DNA of 22,070 nucleotides from NCBI GenBank assembly GCA_964477035.1, contig CAYZCW010000019.1, positions 1 to 22,070 of the forward strand, read 5' to 3'. Both the position numbers and the translations under genes were made by a program. Positions within the stretch are counted from its first letter, which is position 1. The number at the start of each line of letters is the position of its first letter. Below are positions 15,101 to 21,975 of the stretch, in pieces. The notes below the pieces were generated by a model. That model was not told where the DNA came from and ran no database searches. It saw nothing but the letters and a program-made list of their open reading frames with translations. Source of the DNA: SLSG01 sp964477035. GTDB lineage: Bacteria; Bacteroidota; Bacteroidia; Bacteroidales; UBA7960.

Positions 15101-15959
15101 ATGAAGCGCACCATCATCAAAATAGACGAAGACCTCTGCAACGGCTGCGGCATCTGCATCGAAGGCTGCCACGAGGGCGCCCTGCAGCTGATCGACGGCA
15201 AGGCCCGCATGATCAGCGATCTGTATTGCGACGGGCTGGGGGCCTGCATCCCCGACTGTCCCGTGGGCGCCATCTCCCTCGAAGAACGCGAGGCGGAGCC
15301 ATACGACGAGGTCAAGGTCATGCAGCGCATCGCCCCCAAGGGCGAGGCCACCATCCTGGCCCACCTCAACCACCTGATCGACCACGACCAGGACGAATTC
15401 GTCGCCCAGGGCATCGACTACATCAACAAAAACCAACTGAAAGTGGACATCAGCAAGCTGAAGANNNNNNNNNNNNNNNNNNNNNNNNNNNNNNNNNNNN
15501 NNNNNNNNNNNNNNNNNNNNNNNNNNNNNNNNNNNNNNNNNNNNNNNNNNNNNNNNNNNNNNNNCCACCGACCAGCCCTCCGAACTGAGGCAGTGGCCGG
15601 TGCAGCTTCACCTGGTGAATCCCCAGGCCCCCTATTTTCAGCAGGCCGACGTATTGCTGGCGGCCGACTGCGTCGCCTTCTCCATGGGCAACTTCCACAG
15701 CAAATACCTGCGCGGCAAGGGGCTGGCCATTGCCTGCCCCAAGCTGGACAGCGGCAAGGAGGTATACGTGGAGAAGCTCACGGCCATGATCGACCAGGCC
15801 GGCATCAACACCCTGACGGTGATGATGATGGAGGTTCCCTGCTGCAGCGGGCTGCTGCAAATGGCCAAAATGGCCTCCGAGCGGGCCGGGCGCAAGGTGC
15901 CCGTCAAGGCCATGGTCGTCGGACTGGACGGGCAGGTCCGCAAGGAAGAGTGGGTGTAA
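15101..15959 (+). CDS. Hcp-associated 4Fe-4S protein, interrupted by an assembly gap
   Basis: The visible N-terminal part (15101-15464) carries a ferredoxin motif CNGCGICIEGC (Cys13, 16, 19, 23) and a second motif CDGLGACIPDCP (Cys43, 49, 53) that lacks one expected cysteine. The C-terminal part (15565-15959) includes LLAADCVAFSMGNFHSKYL, IACPKLD and MMMEVPCCSGLL, ending KEEWV. The two halves are in different frames only because the 100-N gap has arbitrary length; family knowledge supports one protein of roughly 250 residues or more. Cysteines in the second half suggest more redox chemistry. Its place directly before hcp suggests it passes electrons to Hcp, by inference. The ATG at 15101 fits the conserved MKRTIIKIDED start. 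Confidence 0.85.
15465..15564. other. Assembly gap of 100 N inside the iron-sulfur gene
   Basis: Placeholder gap. The flanking halves need a true length of 1 modulo 3 more or less than shown to restore frame, confirming that 100 is not the real size. Confidence 0.97.
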
Positions 15960-16061
15960 ATTTTGTTAAAAGGATTATTTTCAATATATTAAGGGTCGGT
16001 TACTGTACTGGCTCATCATTCAGAACCATTTATTCTACAAACCAAAAAAAGAGATCCCATT

Positions 16062-17720
16062 ATGAGTATGTTTTGTTTTCAATGCCAGGAAGCAGCCAAA
16101 GGCACCGGCTGTACAGTCAAGGGTGTCTGCGGGAAAACCCCCGAAGTGGCGGGAATCCAGGACGTGATGATGTACTTTCTGAGGGGCCTGTCGGTCTATG
16201 CCGAAAAGGGCCGTGAACATGGCGTCACCGACCCGGAGGTGGACCGCTTCATCTTCGAGGGCTTGTTCATGACCATCACCAATGCCAATTTTGACAAGCA
16301 ACGCTTCATCGACAAGCTGCGCGACGGGTTCAAGCTGCGCATCCGGTTCGAGAACAAGCTGGAAGAGGCCGGCATCAGGATCGACAAGTCGGCCCTGCCC
16401 GAGGCGGCGCAGTGGAATGCCTACACCCCGGCCGAGTACGAGCGCAAGGCCCAGCAGGTGGGCGTGCTGCAGATGAGCGAAAACGAAGACATCCGCTCCC
16501 TGCGTGAATTGCTTCTTTACGGGGTCAAAGGCATGGCCGCTTATGCGGAGCATGCCCACAACCTGGGAGAGGAAGAACAGGAGATCTTTGCCTTCATGCA
16601 GAAAGCCCTGTCCGCCACCCTGGACGACAGCCTCGACGCCGACCAGCTCACCGCCCTGGTACTCGAATGCGGCAATTACGGGGTGAAGGTGATGGCCCTG
16701 CTCGACAAGGCCAACACCGCCGCCTACGGCAACCCGGAGATCACCCGGGTCAACATCGGGGTGCGCAACAATCCCGCCATCCTCATCAGCGGGCACGACC
16801 TGCGGGACATGGAAGACCTGCTGGAGCAGACCCAGGGAACCGGGGTCGACGTCTACACCCACAGCGAGATGCTCCCGGCCAACTACTACCCGGCCTTCAA
16901 GAAGTACGACCACTTCGTGGGCAACTACGGCAATGCCTGGTGGAAGCAGCGCGAGGAGTTCGAGTCGTTCAACGGTCCCATCCTCTTCACCACCAACTGC
17001 ATCGTGCCCCCGCTGAACAGCGCCACCTACACCGACCGGATCTATACCACCGGTTCGTCCGGACTGGCAGGGGCCATCCACATCCCCGACCGGATGAACG
17101 GAAACCGCAAGGATTTCTCGGCCATCATCGAGCACGCCCAAAAGTGCGCCCCCCCCACCGAGATCGAAACCGGGGAGATCGTCGGAGGCTTTGCCCACAA
17201 CCAGGTCATGCAACTGGCCGACAAGGTGGTGGATGCCGTCAAATCGGGTGCCATCCGCAAATTCTTTGTGATGGCGGGCTGCGACGGGCGCATGAAGGGC
17301 CGCGACTATTACACCGACTTTGCCGAGGCCCTTCCCAAGGACACCGTCATTCTGACGGCCGGCTGTGCCAAGTACCGCTACAACAAACTGCCCCTGGGCG
17401 ACATCGGCGGGATCCCGCGGGTGCTGGACGCCGGTCAGTGCAACGACAGCTACTCCCTGGCGGTCATCGCGCTGAAGCTCAAAGAGGTGTTCGAACTGAA
17501 CGACATCAACGAGCTGCCCATCGCCTACAACATCGCCTGGTATGAGCAGAAGGCCGTCATCGTGCTGCTGGCCCTGCTGGCCCTCGGGGTGAAGAACATC
17601 CACCTGGGACCCACCCTCCCGGCCTTCCTCTCCCCCAACGTGGCCAATGTGCTGGTGAACAACTTCGGCATCGCCGGCATCACCAGCGTGGATGAGGACA
17701 TGAAGATGTTCCTGAATTAA
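16062..17720 (+). CDS. hcp: Hybrid cluster protein (hydroxylamine/NO reductase), class I
   Basis: This 552-residue protein carries a cubane [4Fe-4S] cluster and the hybrid Fe-S-O cluster. The N-terminal pattern is Cys5-x2-Cys8-x8-Cys17-x5-Cys23, the class I spacing of strict anaerobes. The hybrid-cluster ligands are all present at His245, Glu269, Cys313, Cys407 (MAGCDGR), Cys435 (TAGCAKY), Cys460 (AGQCNDS) and Glu495, each one residue after the Desulfovibrio vulgaris numbering. Hcp reduces hydroxylamine in vitro and is implicated as an NO reductase and S-nitrosylase in vivo. No Hcr-like NADH reductase is adjacent; the neighbouring Fe-S proteins may supply electrons. A weak internal promoter (TTTTG-N19-TATATTAA, 15961-15992) precedes a leader of about 70 nt. 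Confidence 0.97.
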   Translation: MSMFCFQCQEAAKGTGCTVKGVCGKTPEVAGIQDVMMYFLRGLSVYAEKGREHGVTDPEVDRFIFEGLFMTITNANFDKQRFIDKLRDGFKLRIRFENKLEEAGIRIDKSALPEAAQWNAYTPAEYERKAQQVGVLQMSENEDIRSLRELLLYGVKGMAAYAEHAHNLGEEEQEIFAFMQKALSATLDDSLDADQLTALVLECGNYGVKVMALLDKANTAAYGNPEITRVNIGVRNNPAILISGHDLRDMEDLLEQTQGTGVDVYTHSEMLPANYYPAFKKYDHFVGNYGNAWWKQREEFESFNGPILFTTNCIVPPLNSATYTDRIYTTGSSGLAGAIHIPDRMNGNRKDFSAIIEHAQKCAPPTEIETGEIVGGFAHNQVMQLADKVVDAVKSGAIRKFFVMAGCDGRMKGRDYYTDFAEALPKDTVILTAGCAKYRYNKLPLGDIGGIPRVLDAGQCNDSYSLAVIALKLKEVFELNDINELPIAYNIAWYEQKAVIVLLALLALGVKNIHLGPTLPAFLSPNVANVLVNNFGIAGITSVDEDMKMFLN

Positions 17721-17733
17721 AAATTGATTAACT

Positions 17734-17768
17734 TCGTTTCGCCGGGAGCTGCGCTCCCGGCGAAACGA
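17734..17768 (+). promoter_or_regulatory. 16-bp perfect hairpin with 3-nt loop between hcp and the [2Fe-2S] gene
   Basis: The 16 nt at 17734-17749 (TCGTTTCGCCGGGAGC) are the exact reverse complement of 17753-17768, with loop TGC. It begins 13 nt after the hcp stop. It is followed by TTAAACAACC, not a T-tract, so it is not a classical intrinsic terminator. An mRNA 3'-end stabiliser, attenuator or REP-like dispersed palindrome would each fit. Confidence 0.85.
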
Positions 17769-17802
17769 TTAAACAACCCAACCAATAAATCCGCTGTTCA
17801 CC

Positions 17803-17994
17803 ATGGCCGACGACCCCATCGTTTGCACCTGCATGGAGATCCGGCAGAGCCAGATCGAAAAAGCCATCCGGGACAAAAAACTGAAAACCATCGAGGCCGT
17901 GCAGGACGAAACCACCGCCGGCACGATCTGCGGAGCCTGCGTGGACGAGATCTACATCCTGCTGGAAAAAATCAACGGCAAGGTGGACCTTTAG
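17803..17994 (+). CDS. BFD-like [2Fe-2S]-binding small protein
   Basis: This 63-residue protein has the bacterioferritin-associated ferredoxin fold pattern: Cys8-x-Cys10 (IVCTCME) and Cys43-x2-Cys46 (TICGACVDEI), the four ligands of a [2Fe-2S] cluster. Related domains occur in Bfd, which reduces ferritin iron, and in NirB and nitrogenase-associated proteins, where they relay electrons. The length is that of a free-standing Bfd. It lies 82 nt after hcp and upstream of the cupins, all on one strand. An electron-transfer role to Hcp or to the ferritin encoded 3.4 kb upstream is inference. Confidence 0.9.
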   Translation: MADDPIVCTCMEIRQSQIEKAIRDKKLKTIEAVQDETTAGTICGACVDEIYILLEKINGKVDL

Positions 17995-17999
17995 GGAGT

Positions 18000-18076
18000 T
18001 GGCAATTGGCAATTGGCCAATAACCAATAGCCAAAAGCCAATAGACAAAAACCATTATCCAAAATCCAAAACCACA
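18000..18076 (+). repeat. Heptanucleotide tandem repeat array (11 units)
   Basis: From 18000 the sequence reads in strict 7-nt register: TGGCAAT, TGGCAAT, TGGCCAA, TAACCAA, TAGCCAA, AAGCCAA, TAGACAA, AAACCAT, TATCCAA, AATCCAA, AACCACA. Positions 4-7 of most units are CCAA while positions 1-3 vary. The array fills the space between the [2Fe-2S] stop and 4 nt before the cupin ATG, so it replaces the ribosome-binding region. It resembles the short tandemly repeated heptamers described in cyanobacterial genomes. On the minus strand it gives a spurious Trp/Leu-rich open frame. Confidence 0.9.
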
Positions 18077-18080
18077 TATC

Positions 18081-18404
18081 ATGTCCAGTCCCCATAGCAC
18101 CATCCTCAACTTCAACGCAGATGTTGACTACGCCCCGGGCGGCATCGTCAGCAAGCGCATCCTGGAAAAAAGCACAGGCAATGTCAGCCTGTTCGCCTTC
18201 GACAAGGCCCAGCGGCTGAGCGAACACAGCGCCCCCTTCGACGCCATGATCCAGGTCATCGAAGGCCAGGCCGAGATCACCATCGACAACAAACCCTACG
18301 AGTTGCGGACAAACGAAACCATCATCATGCCCGCCAACATCCCCCACGCGGTATTCGCCACGGAGCGTTTCAAGATGCTGCTGACCATGATCAAAGGGGA
18401 ATAA
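18081..18404 (+). CDS. Small cupin protein (first of a tandem pair)
   Basis: This 107-residue single-domain cupin has no signal peptide and is presumably cytosolic. Motif 1 reads SEHSAPFDAMIQVIEGQAEI, in which the usual HxH is reduced to one His followed by PFD. Motif 2 is NETIIMPANIPHAV with one His. The reduced ligand set suggests an atypical metal site or simple ligand binding. The ATG at 18081 comes 4 nt after the heptad array. The second cupin follows after 4 nt, indicating a shared transcript. The reaction is unknown; association with Hcp is by position. Confidence 0.85.
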   Translation: MSSPHSTILNFNADVDYAPGGIVSKRILEKSTGNVSLFAFDKAQRLSEHSAPFDAMIQVIEGQAEITIDNKPYELRTNETIIMPANIPHAVFATERFKMLLTMIKGE

Positions 18405-18408
18405 CGCA

Positions 18409-18723
18409 ATGATCTTCAAGCAGACCCCGGACATGGCCCCCCGGGTCGATGCCCCGGTCGACGGCCGCATCATGCATGCCGGAGGGCCGGTGGAGGCCAT
18501 CCTGCTGACCCTGCCACCCGGCGAAACCATGGACCGGCACCGCAACCCCTTCGATGTCCTGTTTGCGGGCATCTCCGGATCGGCTGCCCTGCAAACCAAC
18601 GAGGGGGACATCCTCCTGCAGCCCGGCGATACGGTGTTTGTCACATCCGACGAAGAAAGAGGCTGGCACAACGCTTCGGGATCTCCCTTCCGGGTCCTGG
18701 TCATCAAGCTGCTCCAGGCATAG
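18409..18723 (+). CDS. Small cupin protein (second of a tandem pair)
   Basis: This 104-residue single-domain cupin has motif 1 MDRHRNPFDVLFAGISGSAAL and motif 2 LLQPGDTVFVTSDEERGWHN. Like its neighbour it has one His followed two residues later by PFD, so the two are diverged paralogues or members of the same subfamily. Only 4 nt separate it from the first cupin, so a hetero-oligomer is possible. It is the last gene of the co-directional Rrf2-Hcp cluster; a GC-rich hairpin lies 40 nt past its stop. Function unknown. Confidence 0.82.
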   Translation: MIFKQTPDMAPRVDAPVDGRIMHAGGPVEAILLTLPPGETMDRHRNPFDVLFAGISGSAALQTNEGDILLQPGDTVFVTSDEERGWHNASGSPFRVLVIKLLQA

Positions 18724-18763
18724 GGACACCTTCCTGTTTAACGATAATTAACATTTTGCCCAG

Positions 18764-18795
18764 CGGGGGCGGGTTCCTGCCCGCCCCCGATTGTG
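18764..18795 (+). terminator. GC-rich hairpin ending the Hcp cluster
   Basis: CGGGGGCGGG (18764-18773) pairs with CCCGCCCCCG (18780-18789) across loop TTCCTG. The downstream sequence ATTGTGTATCTTT is only moderately T-rich, so termination may be partial. The hairpin lies directly before the -7 element of the DUF5916 gene, so the terminator and the next promoter touch. Confidence 0.6.
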
Positions 18796-18803
18796 TATCT
18801 TTG
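18796..18803 (+). promoter_or_regulatory. -7 element of the DUF5916 gene
   Basis: TATCTTTG matches TAnnTTTG exactly. A start near 18809 gives a leader of about 27 nt to the ATG at 18836 and excludes in-frame starts upstream. The expected -33 position falls inside the GC-rich hairpin loop and has no TTTG. Confidence 0.5.
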
Positions 18804-18835
18804 GGGCGGATTTGCAAACTGTTTTATCTACCCAG

Positions 18836-21304
18836 ATGACCTTCAAGGACTTACTAGTCATGCCAGCCCTGTTTTTGCTGATCCTGGCATGCCCTTTCTC
18901 CGGCCTCCATGCCTTCAACAACCCCAAGGGCACCATGGCGGTCCGCACGCCCCGCCCCCCCGTTATGGACGGCACCCTGAGCGACCCTGCCTGGGAGGCG
19001 GCCCCGGTGGCCACGGGTTTTTACCAGTACGAACCCCATAACGACCGTCTGGCCAGCTTCGAAACCTTTGTCCGCGTGCTGTACGACGACAACGCCATTT
19101 ACATCGGGGTCGTGCTGGCAGATCCCCACCCGGACAGCATCCTGACGGAGCTCGGCTTGCGCGATTCGGGCGACAACCTGAATGCGGACCGCTTCTGGGT
19201 GGACATCAATCCCTTTCACGACGGCATCAACGGCTTCCGCTTCCAGGTATCGGCCTCGGGGGTACAGACCGACATCAACATGTCCGGGGCGGGAACCGCC
19301 CGGAGGGGAGACAACAGCTGGGATGCGGTCTGGGAGAGCGAGGCCGGCATCACCCCGGAAGGCTGGGTGGTGGAGATGGCCATCCCCTATTCCGCCCTGC
19401 GTTTTCCCAGGGGGGAGGTCCATGAATGGGGCATCAATTTCTGGCGGGAGATCCGCCGCACCCGGGAAGTGTCCTCCTGGAACTTTGTCAACCGGCGCGT
19501 GGGGGACGTGATGGCCTCCATGGGCGACATCAACGGCATATACGGCATCGAACCGCCCGTCCGGCTGGCCTTTTTCCCCTACCTGTCCAATTACGTGGAA
19601 AAAAACGGGGGCGGGGAAGGATGGGCCAACACCTTCAACGGCGGCATGGACGTCAAGTGGGGCATCAGCCCCAGCCTCACCATGGACATGACCCTGATCC
19701 CGGACTTCGGGCAGGTGCAATCCGACGCCATGGTTTTGAACCTGAGTCCCTACGAGGTGAAGTACGACGAGAACCGGCAGTTTTTCACCGAGGGAACCGA
19801 ATTGTTCAGCAAGGCCGACCTGCTGTATTCCCGCCGGATCGGGGCGGCGCCCACGGGCCGGCAACGGCCGGGGCAGGAGCGCCGGGAGCATGAGATTGTG
19901 GTCGAGAACCCCCTGGAGACCCGCATGATCAACGCCACCAAGCTCAGCGGGCGCACGAGCGGCGGACTGGGCATCGGCTTCTTTAACGCGATGACGGCCG
20001 AGAGCCATGCGGTGCTGCGCGACACCCTGACGGGGGACAGCCGGAAGGTGACCACCCAGCCCTTCACCAACTACAACCTCATGGTGGTGGACCAGAGCCT
20101 GAGGAACAACTCTTTCGTGAGCCTGGTGAACACCAATGTGCTTGGCTCCCGCGCAGGTTATACGGCCAATGTCACCGGCACCGAGTTCAGGCTGCTGGAC
20201 CGCAGCAATATGTTCCGCATCAGCGGGACGGCCGCCCTCAGCCAGCAGTATTACGAGGGGACGGACAATGTGTTCGGCTACAAATACAGCCTCAGCGCCG
20301 GCAAGGTAGGCGGCACCTGGCAATACGGCTATTCGCGCAACGTGATCACCGACACCTATGACCAGAACGACATGGGCTTTCTGCGCCGCAACAACCAGGT
20401 GGAGGACAGGGTGAGCTTCAGCCACAACCTCTTCGACCCGGTCTGGCGGATCTGGAACATGTCCAACACCCTCAGCGCAGCCTATTCCCGGCTGCATGAA
20501 CCCAACACCTTCACCGGCATGGAGGTGTCCTACCGTCACCGCACCCTGTTCGACACCCGCTTCATGCTGACCCTGAGCGCGGAATACCAGCCCCTGGGCA
20601 GCCGGGATTACTTCGAACCCCGCGTTCCCGGACGGTTCTATGAAACCGACCCGGAGTACGAACTGGGCATGTCTTACTCCAGCGACTACCGCCGCCGGCT
20701 TTATGCGGACGGGGGATTCGAGTATGAGCGCAGCCTGTCGGACTATGACCAGACCAGCTATCAGGTCGATTTCCGTCCCACCTTCCGCATCAGCGACCGC
20801 TTCAACCTCGGGCTGGGCGCCCAATACGAGAACAACATCAACGAGATCGGCTATGTGCGCCAGCTCAGCCCGGACTCGGTGGTATTCGGCATGCGCAACA
20901 CCCCCACCCTGACCAACACCCTGCAGACGACCTATATCTTCTCGAATACCATCTCGCTCGACCTGGCTTTCCGCCACTACTGGTCACGGGCCATTTACAA
21001 CGGGAAGTATTTCTTCCTGCGGACCGACGGGAGGCTGGATCCCATCCCGGCCTACGAAGGAACCAGCGACATCAACTACAACGCCCTGACGGTGGATCTG
21101 AAGCTGACCTGGAACTTTGCCCCGGGCAGCCAGCTGACGGCCGTGTGGAAGAACAACATCGACATCCGGGGCAGCGAACTGCCCGAGGGCTACTTCGACA
21201 ACCTGAGCAGGGTGCTGACCGAACCCCAGATCAACAGTTTCTCCGTCAAGTTCCTCTATTACCTGGACTACCTCTCTTTGCGGCGGCTGGCGCACAGGGG
21301 TTAA
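18836..21304 (+). CDS. CBM9-like/DUF5916 outer-membrane protein
   Basis: This 822-residue exported protein begins with a signal peptide (MTFKDLLVMPALFLLILA, ending near GLHA). An N-terminal CBM9-like beta-sandwich follows (about residues 32-215; PPVMDGTLSDPAWEAAP, VLYDDNAIYIGVVLADP, GWVVEMAIPYSALRFP). The long remainder matches DUF5916 in layout, with the segment SLTMDMTLIPDFGQVQSDA and then many alternating aromatic/polar strands typical of a C-terminal outer-membrane beta-barrel. It probably sits in the outer membrane with the CBM9-like domain exposed; ligand and function are unknown. The ATG at 18836 begins the signal peptide and follows a -7 element. No polysaccharide utilisation genes are adjacent. 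Confidence 0.88.
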   Translation: MTFKDLLVMPALFLLILACPFSGLHAFNNPKGTMAVRTPRPPVMDGTLSDPAWEAAPVATGFYQYEPHNDRLASFETFVRVLYDDNAIYIGVVLADPHPDSILTELGLRDSGDNLNADRFWVDINPFHDGINGFRFQVSASGVQTDINMSGAGTARRGDNSWDAVWESEAGITPEGWVVEMAIPYSALRFPRGEVHEWGINFWREIRRTREVSSWNFVNRRVGDVMASMGDINGIYGIEPPVRLAFFPYLSNYVEKNGGGEGWANTFNGGMDVKWGISPSLTMDMTLIPDFGQVQSDAMVLNLSPYEVKYDENRQFFTEGTELFSKADLLYSRRIGAAPTGRQRPGQERREHEIVVENPLETRMINATKLSGRTSGGLGIGFFNAMTAESHAVLRDTLTGDSRKVTTQPFTNYNLMVVDQSLRNNSFVSLVNTNVLGSRAGYTANVTGTEFRLLDRSNMFRISGTAALSQQYYEGTDNVFGYKYSLSAGKVGGTWQYGYSRNVITDTYDQNDMGFLRRNNQVEDRVSFSHNLFDPVWRIWNMSNTLSAAYSRLHEPNTFTGMEVSYRHRTLFDTRFMLTLSAEYQPLGSRDYFEPRVPGRFYETDPEYELGMSYSSDYRRRLYADGGFEYERSLSDYDQTSYQVDFRPTFRISDRFNLGLGAQYENNINEIGYVRQLSPDSVVFGMRNTPTLTNTLQTTYIFSNTISLDLAFRHYWSRAIYNGKYFFLRTDGRLDPIPAYEGTSDINYNALTVDLKLTWNFAPGSQLTAVWKNNIDIRGSELPEGYFDNLSRVLTEPQINSFSVKFLYYLDYLSLRRLAHRG

Positions 21305-21373
21305 GCCGCGGTTTCCCGGAGCCGGGGAAAAAAAATAAAAAAAATCCGCCCCGGCATCATGGCACATCATTTT

Positions 21374-21412
21374 ATTGTATAAATTTGCATTGTTTTTGCA
21401 TATTTATACATA
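21374..21412 (+). promoter_or_regulatory. Paired ARG-box-like operators over the argR promoter
   Basis: Two pseudo-palindromic 14-mers, TGTATAAATTTGCA (21376-21389) and TGCATATTTATACA (21397-21410), are inverted copies of each other with one mismatch. Their centres are 21 bp apart, as for E. coli ARG boxes (18-bp boxes 3 bp apart). The second matches the core TGAATwwwwATTCA at 12 of 14 positions. The first overlaps the -7 element TAAATTTG (21380-21387). This points to autorepression by ArgR with arginine. Confidence 0.72.
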
Positions 21413-21900
21413 TGGAACAGAAATCCACCCGGCTGGAAACCATCCGCCGGCTGATCACCACCGAGAAGATCGGCAACCAGGAAGAGCTGCTGCAACGGCT
21501 GATGGCCGAAGGCTTCGACCTGACCCAGGCAACGGTGTCGCGCGACCTGAAAGCATTGCGGGCGGGCAAGCGGCCGGATCCGGAGAAGGGACAGGTGTTC
21601 TTCCTGCCGGAAACGGACAGTGAGGCTTCCCCCCTGGACAGCGTGGACAACCGCCTGCTTGCCGCAGGCATCCGCTCCATCCAGTTTGCCAACCAGTTTG
21701 CGGTGATCAGGACCCTGCCCGGCTATGCCAGCAGCATCGCCGTGCACATCGACCGCAGCCACCGCCCGGAGATCGCCGGCACCATCGCCGGGGACGACAC
21801 CATCCTGCTGATCCCCGGCGAATCGGTCCCCCGGGAAACCATCACGGACACCCTGAGGCACCTGTTCCCCGGCCTGGACCAGGCACGCTTCAGGCGATGA
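21412..21900 (+). CDS. argR: Arginine repressor ArgR
   Basis: This 162-residue regulator represses arginine synthesis genes when arginine is bound. The N-terminal winged helix (1-70) contains LTQATVSRDLKAL, the family's DNA-recognition segment. The C-terminal hexamerisation and arginine-binding domain (about 85-162) contains IRTLPGYASSIAVHID and the signature AGTIAGDDTILLIP, in which the paired Asp residues bind arginine. Length is normal (150-165). The ATG at 21412 lies directly after the operator pair, with an A/T-rich leader of about 19 nt and no Shine-Dalgarno. argG begins 75 nt downstream on the same strand, so the two are probably co-regulated. Confidence 0.96.
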   Translation: MEQKSTRLETIRRLITTEKIGNQEELLQRLMAEGFDLTQATVSRDLKALRAGKRPDPEKGQVFFLPETDSEASPLDSVDNRLLAAGIRSIQFANQFAVIRTLPGYASSIAVHIDRSHRPEIAGTIAGDDTILLIPGESVPRETITDTLRHLFPGLDQARFRR

Positions 21901-21901
21901 T

Positions 21902-21921
21902 GCCGCACCCGGCGGTGCGGC
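21902..21921 (+). terminator. Hairpin between argR and argG
   Basis: GCCGCACC (21902-21909) pairs exactly with GGTGCGGC (21914-21921) around loop CGGC, starting 2 nt after the argR stop. It is followed by CCCCTTTCC, not a true T-tract, so it may act as an attenuator or partial terminator between argR and argG. A T-rich run (21952-21963) precedes the argG start but no TAnnTTTG is seen. Confidence 0.45.
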
Positions 21922-21975
21922 CCCTTTCCGTTGAAGACTGTGTCCATCCATTGTTGTTTTTTTACCCAAGAACTG

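Noticed and set aside
15565..16216. Open frame continuing from the gap through the start of hcp
   Set aside because: It uses the wrong frame after the arbitrary-length gap. The correct frame (ending at 15959) carries conserved Fe-S protein segments, and hcp begins cleanly at 16062.
18000..18076. Possible CRISPR-like array
   Set aside because: The repeat unit is 7 nt with no spacers and no cas genes nearby; it is a short tandem repeat.
17991..18707. 238-codon minus-strand frame ending in a Trp/Leu-rich tail
   Set aside because: The tail is the heptad repeat read in reverse and the remainder is antisense to the two cupin genes.
18854..20977. 707-codon open frame on the minus strand opposite the DUF5916 gene
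   Set aside because: Antisense of a well-supported signal-peptide/CBM9/DUF5916 gene; composition is again that of a shadow frame.
21312..21355. CCCGG-AG-CCGGG stem and A-rich tract after the DUF5916 stop as a terminator
   Set aside because: The stem is followed by an A-tract, not a T-tract, on the plus strand; no intrinsic terminator can be claimed for the DUF5916 gene.
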